Part shown: positions 48,654 to 59,172 of the stretch, piece after piece
Layout of the letters: every line of letters starts with the position of its first letter
Position numbering within the stretch: the stretch's first letter is position 1
Source of the DNA: Schistocephalus solidus
Taxonomy: Eukaryota > Platyhelminthes > Cestoda > Diphyllobothriidea > Diphyllobothriidae
DNA: 64,000 nucleotides
Direction of reading: 5' to 3'
Assembly: GCA_017591395.1 (NCBI GenBank)
Contig: WEDG01006499.1
Location: forward strand, 158,129 to 222,128
Position numbers and translations under genes: made by a program
The notes under the pieces: model-generated
The model's database searches: none
What the model saw: the letters and a program-made list of their open reading frames with translations, nothing else
Told to the model about the DNA's origin: nothing

Positions 48654-48698
48654 CCGTGTTCCAAAGGTGACGTTCTGACAGAGAAGTTTGTCTTTTGT

Positions 48699-49260
48699 TC
48701 ATTGCAATAGTTTGTGGTTGAAGTTATCTGGCATTCCCTGTGCAGTCCATATTTTCCAGTCAATACCAGGAGCGTTAAAATCCCCAACAATTAGGACATC
48801 TTTCTTCTCGCTGGCTTTGTAGAGTTCCGTTATGAGAATGAGATCCTGATCGGAAGTCTGATAAGGCGAACGGTACACAACCGATATCGTCAGTGGTCTG
48901 GAATACTTAGCAGATATAGTAACGCTTAATACTTCCACATCGCGTAATGGAATGTGTATGTCAGCAATAGCGGTCAGCTTGCGAGTGACATAAACTATGC
49001 CTCCTCCTCCTCGACTTGGTCTATCTCTCCTGAAGTGCTGATATCCTCTGAGTGATATTTCAGAATCAGTAATGTCTGCAGTGAGCCACGTTTCAGTGAA
49101 AGCCATTACGTCTGGTTTACTTTCATCCACTACGTTTCTAAGGTCATTCAGCTTGTTGAACAGGCTTTGTACATTTGCAGAGATGACTTTCGATGCTCGA
49201 TTTGTCGGGGAGACCCAGCCTTCAGTGTTACAGGTTTTGGCCACAGGAAGGACACATTTA
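48699..49260 (-). pseudogene. family D ORF2 endonuclease
   Basis: An EEP endonuclease on the minus strand with KVISANVQSLFNKLNDLRNV, PDVMAFTETWLTADITDSEI, RDRPSRGGGGIVYV, ISVVYRSPYQ and VLIVGDFNAPGIDWKIW. A stop or frame change after HKLLQ (48,699) separates it from the S-D-H block in the next frame (48,653 down). The open frame extends upstream to 49,415, but there it overlaps ORF1 in another frame, so the true ORF2 start is probably near 49,230. Confidence 0.85.
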
Positions 49261-49645
49261 TCTGGACTATTTGACCGTCTTTGATTTTCAGCCGTTTCTC
49301 CCCCTCGCCAATTCTCTCCCTCAATTCTCTCCGTAGTTCCCTCAGTTTCAACCGTTCCCTCGGTTCGTAGTCTGGCTGAAAAAAACACTTGTTTGTGCGA
49401 TCCCCGTAAGGTCATTCTTCCTTCTAACCGAAGTGCTGCCTGCGTTTCGTTTCCTAAATAATTTTAGAGGCCTTGGGGATAGTTTCATGCCGCGGTTGGG
49501 GCCTGCTTTGCCTAGTCGGAAAAATGTATGCACGGTGTAAATTTCCCCTTTCTTCAGTACTGCACTGGCATATTCATGAAGAAGATCTAGATCGTGTGTC
49601 ACTCGTTCCTTCGGAATGCAGGACGTGGATTCTGGGTCACCCCAT
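49148..49645 (-). pseudogene. family D ORF1, C-terminal part (5'-truncated element)
   Basis: The minus strand reads ESTSCIPKERVTHDLDLLHE (49,565-49,625), TVHTFFRLGKAGPNRGMK, then RPLK, and after a frame change NETQAALRLEGRMTLRG, PDYEPRERLKLRELRREL, RERIGEGEKRLKIKDGQIVQ, ending at 49,148. These blocks (PKER-DL-LL, FRLGK, PRPLK, D-P-RER) are the usual order in ORF1 proteins of CR1-like elements. The ORF1 end overlaps the ORF2 start by roughly 80-100 bp. Family D is cut off at about 49,645. Confidence 0.85.
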
Positions 49646-50540
49646 ATTTAGTAGATAAAATAGTGTTTAAGCGCAGTTAATGGGGACTGTGATGAACTGA
49701 TTATGGTGCATTGTTCAAGTCAGTCATTTGGAGGGCATTTATCTGCCAAGCGTGTACCGAGCCTTTCTGTGTGACTTTTAAGGTTGACTTATTGGTCGCA
49801 AAGCAGCTGATACTGAGGTAGGTAATCCAGTGGCCTGGAGATGTTTTATAAGATAATTTGTTAAGTTTTGCCTTTAAATTTCATGCAAAGTTATTTTTGC
49901 TCGAGTTAAATGCAAAACACTTACTGTAATTTTGGTACTTGACTGAATGTTAAATATGCCCTTATATCCTTTATATATCGTGTTATGTTGTCCATGAAGC
50001 AGAAATATTACGGAGTCAAGCGCAGAACCGTGTAAAAGCGGATATGGCGTGTGTAGCAAGCGTATTATGCCGCTATCTTCATCGTCGGTGTTTTACCCCT
50101 CACCAGAGCCTTAAATGCCTGAAATGTTTTTCCAAAATTGCAACTGGTGGGTTTTCAGTCACTGTTAGTATGATTTGAAGTTTAGAATCTATAGTGGTAA
50201 CGGAACACACGACCGAAGTACAAGGCCAATGCTTCCTCGTGGATTTTCAGGACGTCTGGCCCCCTAAGCCAGAGAGGGCCAGGCGGGGCTGGTGCTGGTA
50301 TGGTAACCAATCTCATATTATCAAACACAATATAAAAACTGGCTGATAGCATTGGAATTTTCTTGCAGTTGAATGGTTCATGCCCGTAACTCGTTTTTAC
50401 CTTTCTTAGAGATCAGTTTAAATAAGTCTAACTAATCACCTAAACACACAGCAGAACGATGTGCTTGGAGGCACTCGCATCTGATTGGATGTAATGGACA
50501 GTTGAATAGCCCGCGATTGACTCTAATCCTGTCGAATGTG
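49646..50540. other. no gene recognised
   Basis: Unique-looking sequence between families D and B. A short imperfect palindrome, GGCCCCCTAAGCC with GAGAGGGCC, lies near 50,260. No coding frame of interest was seen. Confidence 0.5.
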
Positions 50541-51016
50541 CACTCGAAAATCCATAATTTCTTTCGAATTTCAGCTCCTTTGAGTTAACGAAGTTAAAGT
50601 CTTTACCTTAGTGTAGAAGACACGTTGGTTTGAGATAAGACTTGAGTTGATTGTCTATTCTCTAAATTTGGGTGTTGTTTACTTGGACTTGACAATTCTG
50701 TGGCTATCCAAATATTCCTATACTACGGATTCTTCCACATCCCAGAAGGTATCCCTACGAGCAATACAAGCTTCAACGTTCGACTGCTTCCGAAATTCAA
50801 GCTAGCAGTGGACTGCTATAATCTGCTCTCAATGGGGGAAGGAGAATTTACAACAAAGGCTGAGTCATTGCATGCTTCTTAGAAGTCTAACTGCTTATTC
50901 TTATTGCACCCTAGTCCATTTACTTAAGATTTATAAATTAAATGCATTCGCATAGAATTCTAAAAGGAATGTAAAACACAGACGCTCACTATGCATCTGC
51001 GTGGGAAAAAAATGAC

Positions 51017-51084
51017 GCGGCGGCCGGGAGTCAAACCCTCGCCATGAAGACGTGTGGCCACGCATCCAAACACTCCGCCACATT
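51017..51084 (-). other. antisense tRNA-like segment inside family B copy 2
   Basis: The minus strand reads GTGGCGGAGTGTTTGGATGC and later GGGTTTGACTCCC. The B-box-like part is better preserved than in copy 1 (32,667-32,736). Same position and orientation within the element. Confidence 0.5.
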
Positions 51085-52330
51085 TACACGAAAATCTGCC
51101 AAACAAAATTGTATACAACCAGAAAATTATGGCAAAGACAGATGTTATGTTACTACTTCTCATCTTGCCATGTGGGTAAAAAGCCTGATAAGAGTAATGA
51201 ATGTCACCTACGAGGACGAAAATTGTGTGAGATGTTTAAGTCTTTTGCAGAAATTTATATTGATGGAGAAAGAGATATGTAACTTAAAATAATTAATTGC
51301 CGATCGAAAAGAGTCGCTTCATTGTTCATCCTGCAACAGAACACTCGTAACAACAAGAATTTCAACAAAAGAAATTACTTATGCAAATATAGCTTCCTCA
51401 AGCATACCTAATGTGGATCTAAATGATATTGCGTCCACATAGCTCAGTAAATCAGTAGGCAATTCCTTATTTCGAAAGGGAAATTAAACCAGCTCATGCA
51501 CCTCACCACTGTCACCCAGCTCAGACAGAATCAGTAATGCTCCGGATACACAAAAATGCTGCATCGTTGCTGGATGATACAACGAATGGCGATGTTGAAA
51601 AGATCGTTGAATTTGAAGGACCGAAGAGGAAGAATTGGAAGTCAAAAACGGCCAAGATGATAACACAAAAATGAGTTCCAACTCCAAACAAAGCTCCTTC
51701 TTACCGATAGCCGTTAAAGCGGAATTGTGTGCTGGTGATACAGGGACAAGTGCAGGATAAATTTACAAAGTTCCCAAAAGGGGTTCGCCCTTAACTTTAG
51801 GAATCGTTGTTAGTACTGAAGCAAATAGCATCGTCGGCCAGAGTAAAATTCTTCCTGAAACTGTTGCCCTATCAACAAATCATAGCACCAAGTCACCAAA
51901 CAGAAAATTCGACTGAAAACGCAATCTCGTTTTTAAAGGGGCTCCTGAGTCCAATTTTCTGATTGCAAAGGAAAGGGTAGAACATGACCTCAATCTTTTT
52001 CAAGCATACTCAAATTCCATTCTTCAAGAAGGCGAATGCGTTACCGTGCACAAAGCATTCCGTTTACGGCAAGCGGGTGTTTCAAATTAACTATCATCAC
52101 CGAGCCCACTTAAAATCATGCTTAAAAATGATGTTCAGGCTTCACACCTCCTAGAACGGAGAATGGCTCTCCCTAGCTCACACTGGAATGGGTTTATTTC
52201 AGCTGGATTAAGAACCAACGGAAAGGCTAAAAATGAGGATGCTGATCACTGAACATTAAACGAGAACCGAACAGTGGGAAGAATGACTCCAAATAAAGGA
52301 CGAGAAAATAAATGTGATGAAGAGGTTTTT
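51085..52330 (+). pseudogene. family B ORF1 (copy 2), degenerate
   Basis: The first frame has NVTYEDENCVRCLSLLQKF (CxxC) followed by LMEKEICNLK, then stops. Downstream islands read KRNLVFKGAPESNFLIAKER and VEHDLNLFQ, followed by LEGECVTVHKAFRLRQA-like sequence broken into pieces. The order matches family A ORF1 (CxxC, coiled coil, linker, GVPES block). More than six stops make it non-functional. Confidence 0.8.
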
Positions 52331-52483
52331 CTTGTGGCAGACCACTTACATCATCGAGGCTGGTCCTCACCGAGACGGGTAACGCTAAATACAAAGTACC
52401 TAAATTAACAGAGCTCATATAGCAAAAGGAAGGCACTCCAGCAATCGGTTGACAATCACTTATCAAACATCAGCCTGGGCGGG

Positions 52484-53250
52484 ATGGACACCAGTTCGTC
52501 TCGGGAAGCACTGACAGATTCCAGCATTCAATCCCACAAAATGAGAAGAGGTCTATATAGAGGAGTAACCCAGTCTAAATTTAGATGTTTGTATACCAAT
52601 GCTCAAAGCCGCCTTTCAAAAATAGACGAACTCAACGCACTAGTCTCAGACAAAACTCCCGATGCAGTTGCCATTACGGAAAGGTGGCTCAAAGCCTTAA
52701 TCGTGGATATTGAGGTTTCGATAGATGGATAACAGCTCTTTTGAAGTGACCGTGAAAAAAAGATGGGAAGTTTGGATTGGCCGTATACGTAGGGACAGGA
52801 ATCTCGGCATTCAAAAGAGCGCACGCCCTCTTCCTTGAGTTTCAATTTCTCTGGATAAAGATAAAAAAGAAGTGTTCCGAAAACCTTCAATTTTTGACGA
52901 TCTACAGACCACCAAACATTTAGAGTGGAAGGAAGAAGCAAGTCACCAGGAGGTGCTTATTGTTGGAGATTTCATTGCATCTACAGAAGACTGGGTATAT
53001 CTGACAGTTAACGGTGCGTCAAATTCCTTCGCCCGCAAGCTAATGGATCTCACTCTTGACAAACCTCTGGCAGAGAATGTTAACTTACCAAGTAGATTTA
53101 GAGACATCCAGAGAGTCAATTGCCTGGACTTAGTATTTACGAAGGACTTCTCTAACATTCATGAAGTGTATTCTATTGCACCTCTCGGTAAGATAGACCA
53201 TACTACGTTGCTGTGAGATTACTCACTTTATTCTCAGTGCCAGAAGAGAA
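52484..53250 (+). pseudogene. family B ORF2 endonuclease (copy 2)
   Basis: EEP endonuclease remnants: FRCLYTNAQSRLSKIDELNA, PDAVAITERWLKA (the usual ETW glutamate-containing box now reads ERW), FLTIYRP, VLIVGDFIASTEDWV (usual GDFN altered to GDFI), NCLDLVFTKDF, and GKIDHTTLL at the C-terminal S-D-H position. Several stops and frameshifts, plus changed active-site boxes, show it is dead. Confidence 0.85.
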
Positions 53251-53680
53251 TGGGAGGCAAGCGAAATATATGGAAGGCTGATTTGAACGCGAGGAACAAA
53301 GAACTGATGTCCGTGAAATTGGATCGTTTGCTCAAAGGGAATCCGGAGGATGACCAGCCATCGTTTTAGACGATTTCACTGGATTTGATTGAGCGCTATT
53401 GTCCAGTAAAGGTACAAAAAAGACTAGTAACCCTGCTTGGTGAACAAGAGAACTTAACAGACAGTTAAATAAGAGAAATAAAAATGCAAGGTATTCAGGG
53501 AAACAGGGTCAGTAGAACATCTCGAGGAATTTCATCACCAATGAAATGCTGTCAAAAATTGATCCGTCAGGCAAGGAATAACTATCAATCAAGAATTATC
53601 TAGCAGACTGAAATAAGCCCAAAATTTTATTCCACTCTGTTAATAGTGGATTAAAAAGCAAGGACCCATTCGCAGTACTT

Positions 53681-54600
53681 ATGGATGGGAATGGTGTAGA
53701 AGTCGTTGAAAATTGCAAGAAATTCGAGCACTTGGGTTGCTTCTTTGCCTCGATATTCACCAGAGAAACTAAGCTTCAGCTTGACAATGTCAACAGTATT
53801 GTTGTAAACGCTGGTCCAATGCTTGAATATATACTGTTCCCGGCACCTCTCGTGGAACGAGAACTGCAAAATCTCAAAGATGCAAAGTCACCTGATCCGG
53901 ACGATATACCGGCAAGGTTCTTAAAAGAATTGGCGGGTGCCCTCTCCAAACCACTAGCGCATATATTCAATCCGTCATTTGAATCAGGGAGACTGCCATC
54001 CCAATCGAAGGTAGCAAATATAAAGCTTAGATAAAAGAGTGGAACTCCATATACTGTCAACAGTTCTCGGTCTGCCAGATTAACCTTCATTTTCTGTAAC
54101 ATAACGGAATCTGTAATTAAGAAGGCAACTATAAAGTTCCTGGAGAAAAACCAATTAATCTCAGAGCTCCAGTATGGCTTCTGACGGAATCGCTCTTGTA
54201 TTTCCAGTTTATTGTTCCCAACAGAGCAGTGGACCCGCGCATTGGAAGAAAATGGCAGGGTTGACCTCATCTACACTGATTTGAAGAAGGATTTGGACAG
54301 TGTCCCACACAAACGTCTAATCTATTAATTATCTGAAATTGTAAAAATATGAATTCTGTTGATATACATTGCAGATTTTCTTAAGGGGAGATCGCAAATC
54401 GTGTGCATCGAGGCCTCGAAGTCAACCCTTGCCCCTGTTCTAAGTGGTCCCCCAAGGCTCCATTTTAGAGTCGTTACTCTTCTTCATGTGTCAATGACCT
54501 GGGTTGCAGCGCCGTCATATTTGCAGACGATGCTAAATTGTGGAACGCATTTTCGCAGAGGGGTTGTTTGAGCATGCAACGGACGAGGTGGTCTTTTTGA
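53681..54600 (+). pseudogene. family B reverse transcriptase (copy 2), partial
   Basis: In order: FEHLGCFFASIFTRE, LQNLKDAKSPDPDDIPARFL (entry motif), LAHIFNPSFESGRLPS, ITESVIKKATIKFLEKNQL, ELQYGF-RNRSC, LIYTDLKKDLDSVPHKRLI (motif A region), ADFLKGRSQIVCIE, LSGPPRLHFRVVTL (degraded Q-G-S-V-L-G-P box). The YADD region survives only as QTMLNCGTHF near 54,530. The C-terminal domain is missing, so the copy has an internal 3' deletion before its UTR. Confidence 0.85.
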
Positions 54601-54844
54601 GAAACTGTTGACACATGCAAATTCAAACTAGATACTCATTTGCTGATAAATTATTGTACATATAATGAAGATTGTGTCAGTAACTGCAGCTTAAACCTGA
54701 CCCATACAGATCGATGGCCTGACATTAACATTTGTCAGATGTATTGTTGTTAACATTTATTCTATTGCTATTTTTGAATGTGAATCGGGAGCTCAAGGGA
54801 GAAAGCCTAATTCCCTCAAAAAAGTGACTTATAAGTGACAGACT

Positions 54845-54862
54845 TAATAATAATAATAATAA
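54845..54862 (+). repeat. (TAA)n 3' tail of family B
   Basis: Six TAA units at the end of copy 2. The 3' end of family A copy 2 begins immediately after, on the opposite strand. Confidence 0.9.
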
Positions 54863-54864
54863 AA

Positions 54865-57458
54865 GTTGTGTGTAACGCCGGCATACAGGCAGTATCAGAC
54901 GAAATATGCAGTGTTGATCAGGCTGGCACTGAAAAAAACTCCTAAATATGTATCATTATTAGTGTCTTTTCGTAACTTGATGTTATTCAGGAGAAAAAAC
55001 TACTGTCTGTGAGATTATAGCAGTTCAGATCGGGGAAGGAATAACACAAATGCAGGTTGTTTTCAATCTCTCTTTCTTTTTAAGATTCGGGATTCTGCTC
55101 CAGGCAAGAGTGGATCCATGGACGGTTGCTTGCTCTCTGCCGAAGAAGTCAATGGGTGCAGGCTGCAGAGATGGCACCATCACCCTCAAGGAAAGACGTG
55201 GGACTGGGCTCAGATGCCCTGCACTCCGTAAAACCGGAAAACAGATTCTACCGTGTCGGTGCCCAGAATTCTTGGAAGCTGTTCTGAATGCAAAAACTAG
55301 TAATAGTTCTCTTAAACAAGGAATAACTTCGCAGGATTTTTATATTTTTGGTAATGTATTCCATATGGCTATGGCGTTTACCGAAAATTACCAACCAAAT
55401 TTAACTGTGCAAGGTAATAGAAGAAATAAAAAGACATTGCGATTGCTGCTGCGCCGAAAGTGGTGAAGGGGCCTCACAGTGGTAAGGGGATTAAATATAC
55501 GACTATTCAAAAGCTTAAAGAGTAAAAGTATCCCTTCTGTAATCGTCGAAACCAAAAGAGATCAATGATTATAAGCCCACAGCGTTTTTGCTGCGTCAGA
55601 TTATGGTGCTCCGACGATAAATCTCTTTTAGTAAAGAAGTGCTGAACCGATTCTATTTCCTTCCATTCACTAGCGCGCAGAAGGCTAATAAGAAACGAGC
55701 AGTAATCCAAGCCAGGCCTTACGTAATTTTTATTAAGGTGGAGTCTACTATCGATAGTTATAAAATTTTGGAGGATAAACCGGGTAGTTCTGCGTGTTTT
55801 GGAGACAATCAGGGTGCAATGCTCTGAAAGATTGAGACGGTTAGAATATCCTATTCCCAGAACCTTAACAACACCCGGAACATTTAGGTCGTGACCATCA
55901 ATGCTTAGTTGAGAATCATGGTCGTCGCCAACAACCATCACGGAGCATTTGTGCCAATAAAAGGAAAGGCGCCGTGTGCAGCACCACTTGGCAAAGGCCT
56001 CGAGATCGTTTTTTAATAGTTCAAGCATGATGTCGCAATCTGCCGGCTTGTATCAATAGGCAACTTTTAAATCGTCGGCATACATAAAGGGCCTACCATA
56101 CCGAAAAAATTGGGATAACCATTGACAAAAAGGCAAAATAGTAGCAGGTCAAGCATGCTGCCATTAATAAATCCACTCTTCAAATATGTAGGGTTGGAGA
56201 TAACATTAGAAATTTTAACTCATTGTGTGCGTGCATCCAAATAGTAGCATATTAAGGTCAGAAGCTTGTTACCTATGCCGAAGCAAGCAAGTTTCAGCAG
56301 GAGAAGATCATTGTCAACATGATCAAAACCTTAAGTGAAATCAAAATAAACGGTGCAAAGTGCAAAACCACTATCTGTCAATTGTAGCATATGATCAAAT
56401 AATGAGAGCTGGCGGGTGTAACAAGATCTTTTTTGCGAGCCCATGCTGAGCTGCATCAAGTAGGTTGTTCTCTTTTAGGTGAAATATCACCTTGCATTTG
56501 CTCAAGGTCTCCAAGATATTCGAGGCCGCTGGGAGTGCATTTATTGGCCTAAAGTCATCAAATGACGTAAATCGGCCATGTTTGGTATAGGCAGAACGTG
56601 CGATTCTTCCCATAAAATAGGGAAGGCTTTGCTTTCAATAGCAAGATTAAATATATTACACAGAAGGGACGGAAACATATCATTTCAATCAGCCCTCAGA
56701 ACGCTGATGATGTCGCCATCTGGTCCGAGACTATAAGATTGACGAAAACGCCGAATAGCTATGGTCACGTCCCAGAGGATAAACGTTAGGATATCGAGGA
56801 TGGCACCGGTCCAAACCCAGATGGTTGGAAATTGAGTGAACGAATGTTCACTAACGGTTCTGGACAAGAAAGCATTGAAGCTACCACGCGTCATTTTAGT
56901 GTCAGCAATGGGGCTTTCTAAGGTGTCTCTAAGTATGGGGCGATCTGCCTTTCTCTGCGCTTTTACGGTGCGCGAAAAGAGTTTCGCAATATTTAACGAA
57001 GGGTTAACGGGAAAGTTATCACGGAGATATTTTTTTCTTCAGAGAGCCTGTTAGCCTGCTCAAAGATTAGTTGGACCAAGGGCAGAACGGAAGTGTCGTT
57101 TTTTAGACGAAAACGACGTGAGAGTCTACGCAGTCTACGGTGGAAAGATAAAGGGAGAAAGACTTCCTCCTGGACAATAATTATTGTCGTTCGGGGAACA
57201 AAACGTAAAATGAGAGTATCTAAAACTTGGTACAGTACATAAATTCACATTCAAACATAGAAGGGAATCAGTCCAGTCGGGAGAATTAAGATATTTCAGT
57301 AATTCTCCCGTATTTGCTGATCGGAAATCACGGAATAAACTATATTTTTGAAAAACGTTTCGTCCGCCTTTATTTCTATTGTAGAAACAACTATGAAATG
57401 GTCAGAACTCACAAGTGAGTCCTAAGGTGACACCGAAAATAGCTGGTAATCTCTACCC
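54865..57458 (-). mobile_element. family A non-LTR retrotransposon, copy 2 (5'-truncated)
   Basis: Matches 34,230-36,800 of the full-length element throughout. The 3' UTR is recognisable by paired AAAAAAACTCC and CAGGAGAAAAAAC blocks. ORF2 parts are at 55,507-56,028 (VVVGDDHDSQLSIDGHDLNV, VRPGLDYCSFLISLLRASE) and 56,395-56,894 (FTSFDDFRPINALPAASNI, YSLGPDGDIISVL). The copy breaks off in the endonuclease C-terminus at about 57,458. Stops and frameshifts are more numerous than in the first copy. Confidence 0.88.
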
Positions 57459-57465
57459 TATATAA

Positions 57466-57568
57466 CAATTCGGACACGAATCCGATGCGAATCGTATCCG
57501 ATGGTACGATTATTCGGACAAGAAGCGCATCCGACCATGACCGCCTAATTCGGAGTCGAATCGGATAC
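57466..57568. repeat. cluster of ATTCGGA / TCCGAAT-like words
   Basis: ATTCGGA occurs at 57,468, 57,513 and 57,548, interleaved with ATCCGAT and GAATCGGAT words in both orientations over about 100 bp. Clustered short direct and inverted repeats next to a transposase relic look like subterminal repeats of a DNA transposon. It abuts the truncated family A element. Confidence 0.5.
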
Positions 57569-57789
57569 CAAAATTCCTATCTCGTTTTTCAACCGCACAG
57601 CAGAATCCCTTACTCCTTTGGTAGACGCCCATACTAGCTAAACGTCTGAAAAACGATCCCAATTACATTCTAATATAATAGTTATTAATGATATAATGAA
57701 AGACTGAGTGAGTAAGAAAAATATATTTTATATAACAAGATGCAAAACGTAAGTGTACAAAAATAAATCTTATAAATGTCTCCAAATCA

Positions 57790-57844
57790 TTAGTCCTGCA
57801 TTGACAGACCCGGTAATCCCTCAGACTTTAATGGAGTATCCACC
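57790..57844 (-). CDS. possible alternative last exon of the DUF4806-like gene
   Basis: On the minus strand, TTTATTTCAG is followed by an open stretch VDTPLKSEGLPGLSMQD and a stop at 57,792-57,790. It joins in phase to a donor at 57,956 (CACA before GTGCTG) of the exon at 57,957-58,086. The peptide is too short to recognise. It only matters if the TAG at 58,132 is bypassed. Confidence 0.35.
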
Positions 57845-57949
57845 CTGAAATAAAAAGACAATGAAATTAGTAGTAGTGAGTAAACAATGCGCATGATTTT
57901 ATTTCGCAAATTTTTATATACAACGTTCATAAGTAAAATCTACTGGCCG

Positions 57950-58086
57950 TCAGCACTGTGTCCCTGGGCTGCCTTTAAGCCCCTTTTCCGCAGGTCGGTC
58001 ATTTGCCTTTTTAAAGGCATTTTCGAAAGCTCGTTCAAGCTGCAATTTATCAGCCTTTAGTGCATTATTCCAAAGATTGAAAACCT
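57950..58086 (-). CDS. possible penultimate exon of the DUF4806-like gene
   Basis: The minus strand after TTTACCGCAG reads (E)VFNLWNNALKADKLQLERAF, then ENAFKKANDRPAEKGLKGSP, and runs to TGA at 57,952-57,950. It is open, amphipathic and helix-like. The phase fits the G left after TAG at the 58,129 donor, so the ancestral gene probably continued here. It could end at the TGA or splice on to 57,844. The upstream in-frame TAG makes its present use uncertain. Confidence 0.45.
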
Positions 58087-58129
58087 CTGCGGTAAACATG
58101 AATTAATAATTAATGAGAAAAATCTTACC

Positions 58130-58821
58130 CTAAATAAGTGCGTATAATGGGGAAATGAAAAAGGCCTTCTTGTTCTGGTGCCGACCGTAGAAAGTTAACC
58201 GGTGGGTCACCTCATTGGCGAAGAGGGCTATGAAAACGCGATCATTAAAATTGCTGACGATATCGCCGCCAAAGGAGGACAAATGGGTAACCTAGTTAGA
58301 CGGTAATTAATGTCCAAACAACCTACCAATTTCTGCCTATATGCCCTGTCTGCGACGTCTTGGGTCAGGGCCTCAACTTCGTCAAGGGTCAACATTTGAT
58401 TTACAATCGGACATCTTGATGTAGGCTGGGACACATGGCTGCCGGAGCTACCCATTTGCTCATCCAGGTGATGCTGTATGGCCCCCACCGCCACTTTCAA
58501 AGCCTGCAAAAGACTTATTTCTTGCATTTGGCTTTGCATTAGCCATCGAAGACTTGTTCTCATGGCGTATAAGCTGTGTCTTCTTGTTTTATGACCACGT
58601 CGCCTTTTTCGGTGGCGCCGAATGCCGTCTAGAAAGATTGTCTTTTGAAGGTACAGGCTTAGCCGCATGTGAAGGAGACTGCGCAACAGGCATAGTTCTG
58701 CTTGAACCACTACTACCAGATGAATTCTCCTAAAAATTAAACAGTGGTAATTCCTCTGTGTACCGATTACGACGAGAGGGATGGCATGTTTGTCACGTAA
58801 ACCTTGGAATCTATCGGGCAT
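58130..58821 (-). CDS. DUF4806-like protein, four exons, 191 codons
   Basis: Proposed exons on the minus strand are 58,821-58,771, 58,729-58,599, 58,558-58,327 and 58,291-58,130. The introns are 41, 40 and 35 nt, all GT-AG and in phase. The N-terminus (MPDRFQGLRDKHAIPLV) is followed by a Ser-rich and basic stretch (SRRHSAPPKKA), then a helix (LMQSQMQEISLLQALKVAVG). The C-terminal domain reads LTLDEVEALTQDVADRAYRQ, KLVTHLSSFGGDIVSNF, NDRVFIALFANEV and KKAFFISPLYALI. The order LEELE-L, R-L-LVxxLSxxGG, LFxNEV fits Pfam DUF4806. The third intron restores this frame exactly, and the family match supports it. The first two introns are less certain (weak donors). It ends at a TAG one base before a GTAAGA donor. 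DUF4806 has no known function; its position beside a transposase relic suggests an accessory transposon protein. Confidence 0.65.
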
Positions 58822-59059
58822 TTCTTATTCCTTCTGGGATGTACAGTATGAATTCCATCATCAGATATAATAAGCTACAACCCAACAGGAAAATAAGAGA
58901 TTATGAATGTAAAAACTATATAATCATTCACTGCCTCCCTTCACTGTCCACGAATCAATAGCTGCGGAACTCTTGGGTTGTAGGATTGTTGGACAGCGAC
59001 CGTTGAACGGTGAGAGTTACAGTGAGAAAGAAACCATAGTACGAGAATATGAGAGAAAG

Positions 59060-59172
59060 TTACCGTACAACGCAGTCTTCAAAATATTTATGATGTCTTT
59101 GGCATGCTTGGCAGATTCCATGATGTCAGTCCTCCGTGTCCCATCTTCCAGTGATTTCAATTAGGATTAGGT
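59060..59172 (-). pseudogene. possible coding remnant between transposase and DUF4806 gene
   Basis: The minus strand reads LKSLEDGTRRTDIMESAKHA and KDIINILKTALY up to a GTAACT donor-like site. It is preceded at once by a stop (AATTGA frame) and follows the last recognisable transposase residues. It may be the upstream exon of the DUF4806-like gene or the transposase C-terminus. No clear acceptor is visible. Confidence 0.35.

Larger units (their letters stand above)
50541..54862 (+). mobile_element. family B non-LTR retrotransposon, copy 2 (uninterrupted, 4.3 kb)
   Basis: Runs from a worn 5' end near 50,541 (TTTCTTTCGAATTTCAGCTC) through ORF1 and ORF2 to a (TAA)n tail at 54,845-54,862. It lacks the insertions found in copy 1, so it serves as the empty-site reference. 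The ORFs have many stops. The 3' UTR carries GGGAGCTCAAGGGAGAAAGC then CTAATTCCCTC, a possible terminal hairpin. Confidence 0.9.

Noticed and set aside
58228..58821. Single-exon 197-codon protein
   Set aside because: The frame is only open because it reads through introns; its two ends make sense only after splicing, and the middle and last parts match the DUF4806 pattern in different frames.
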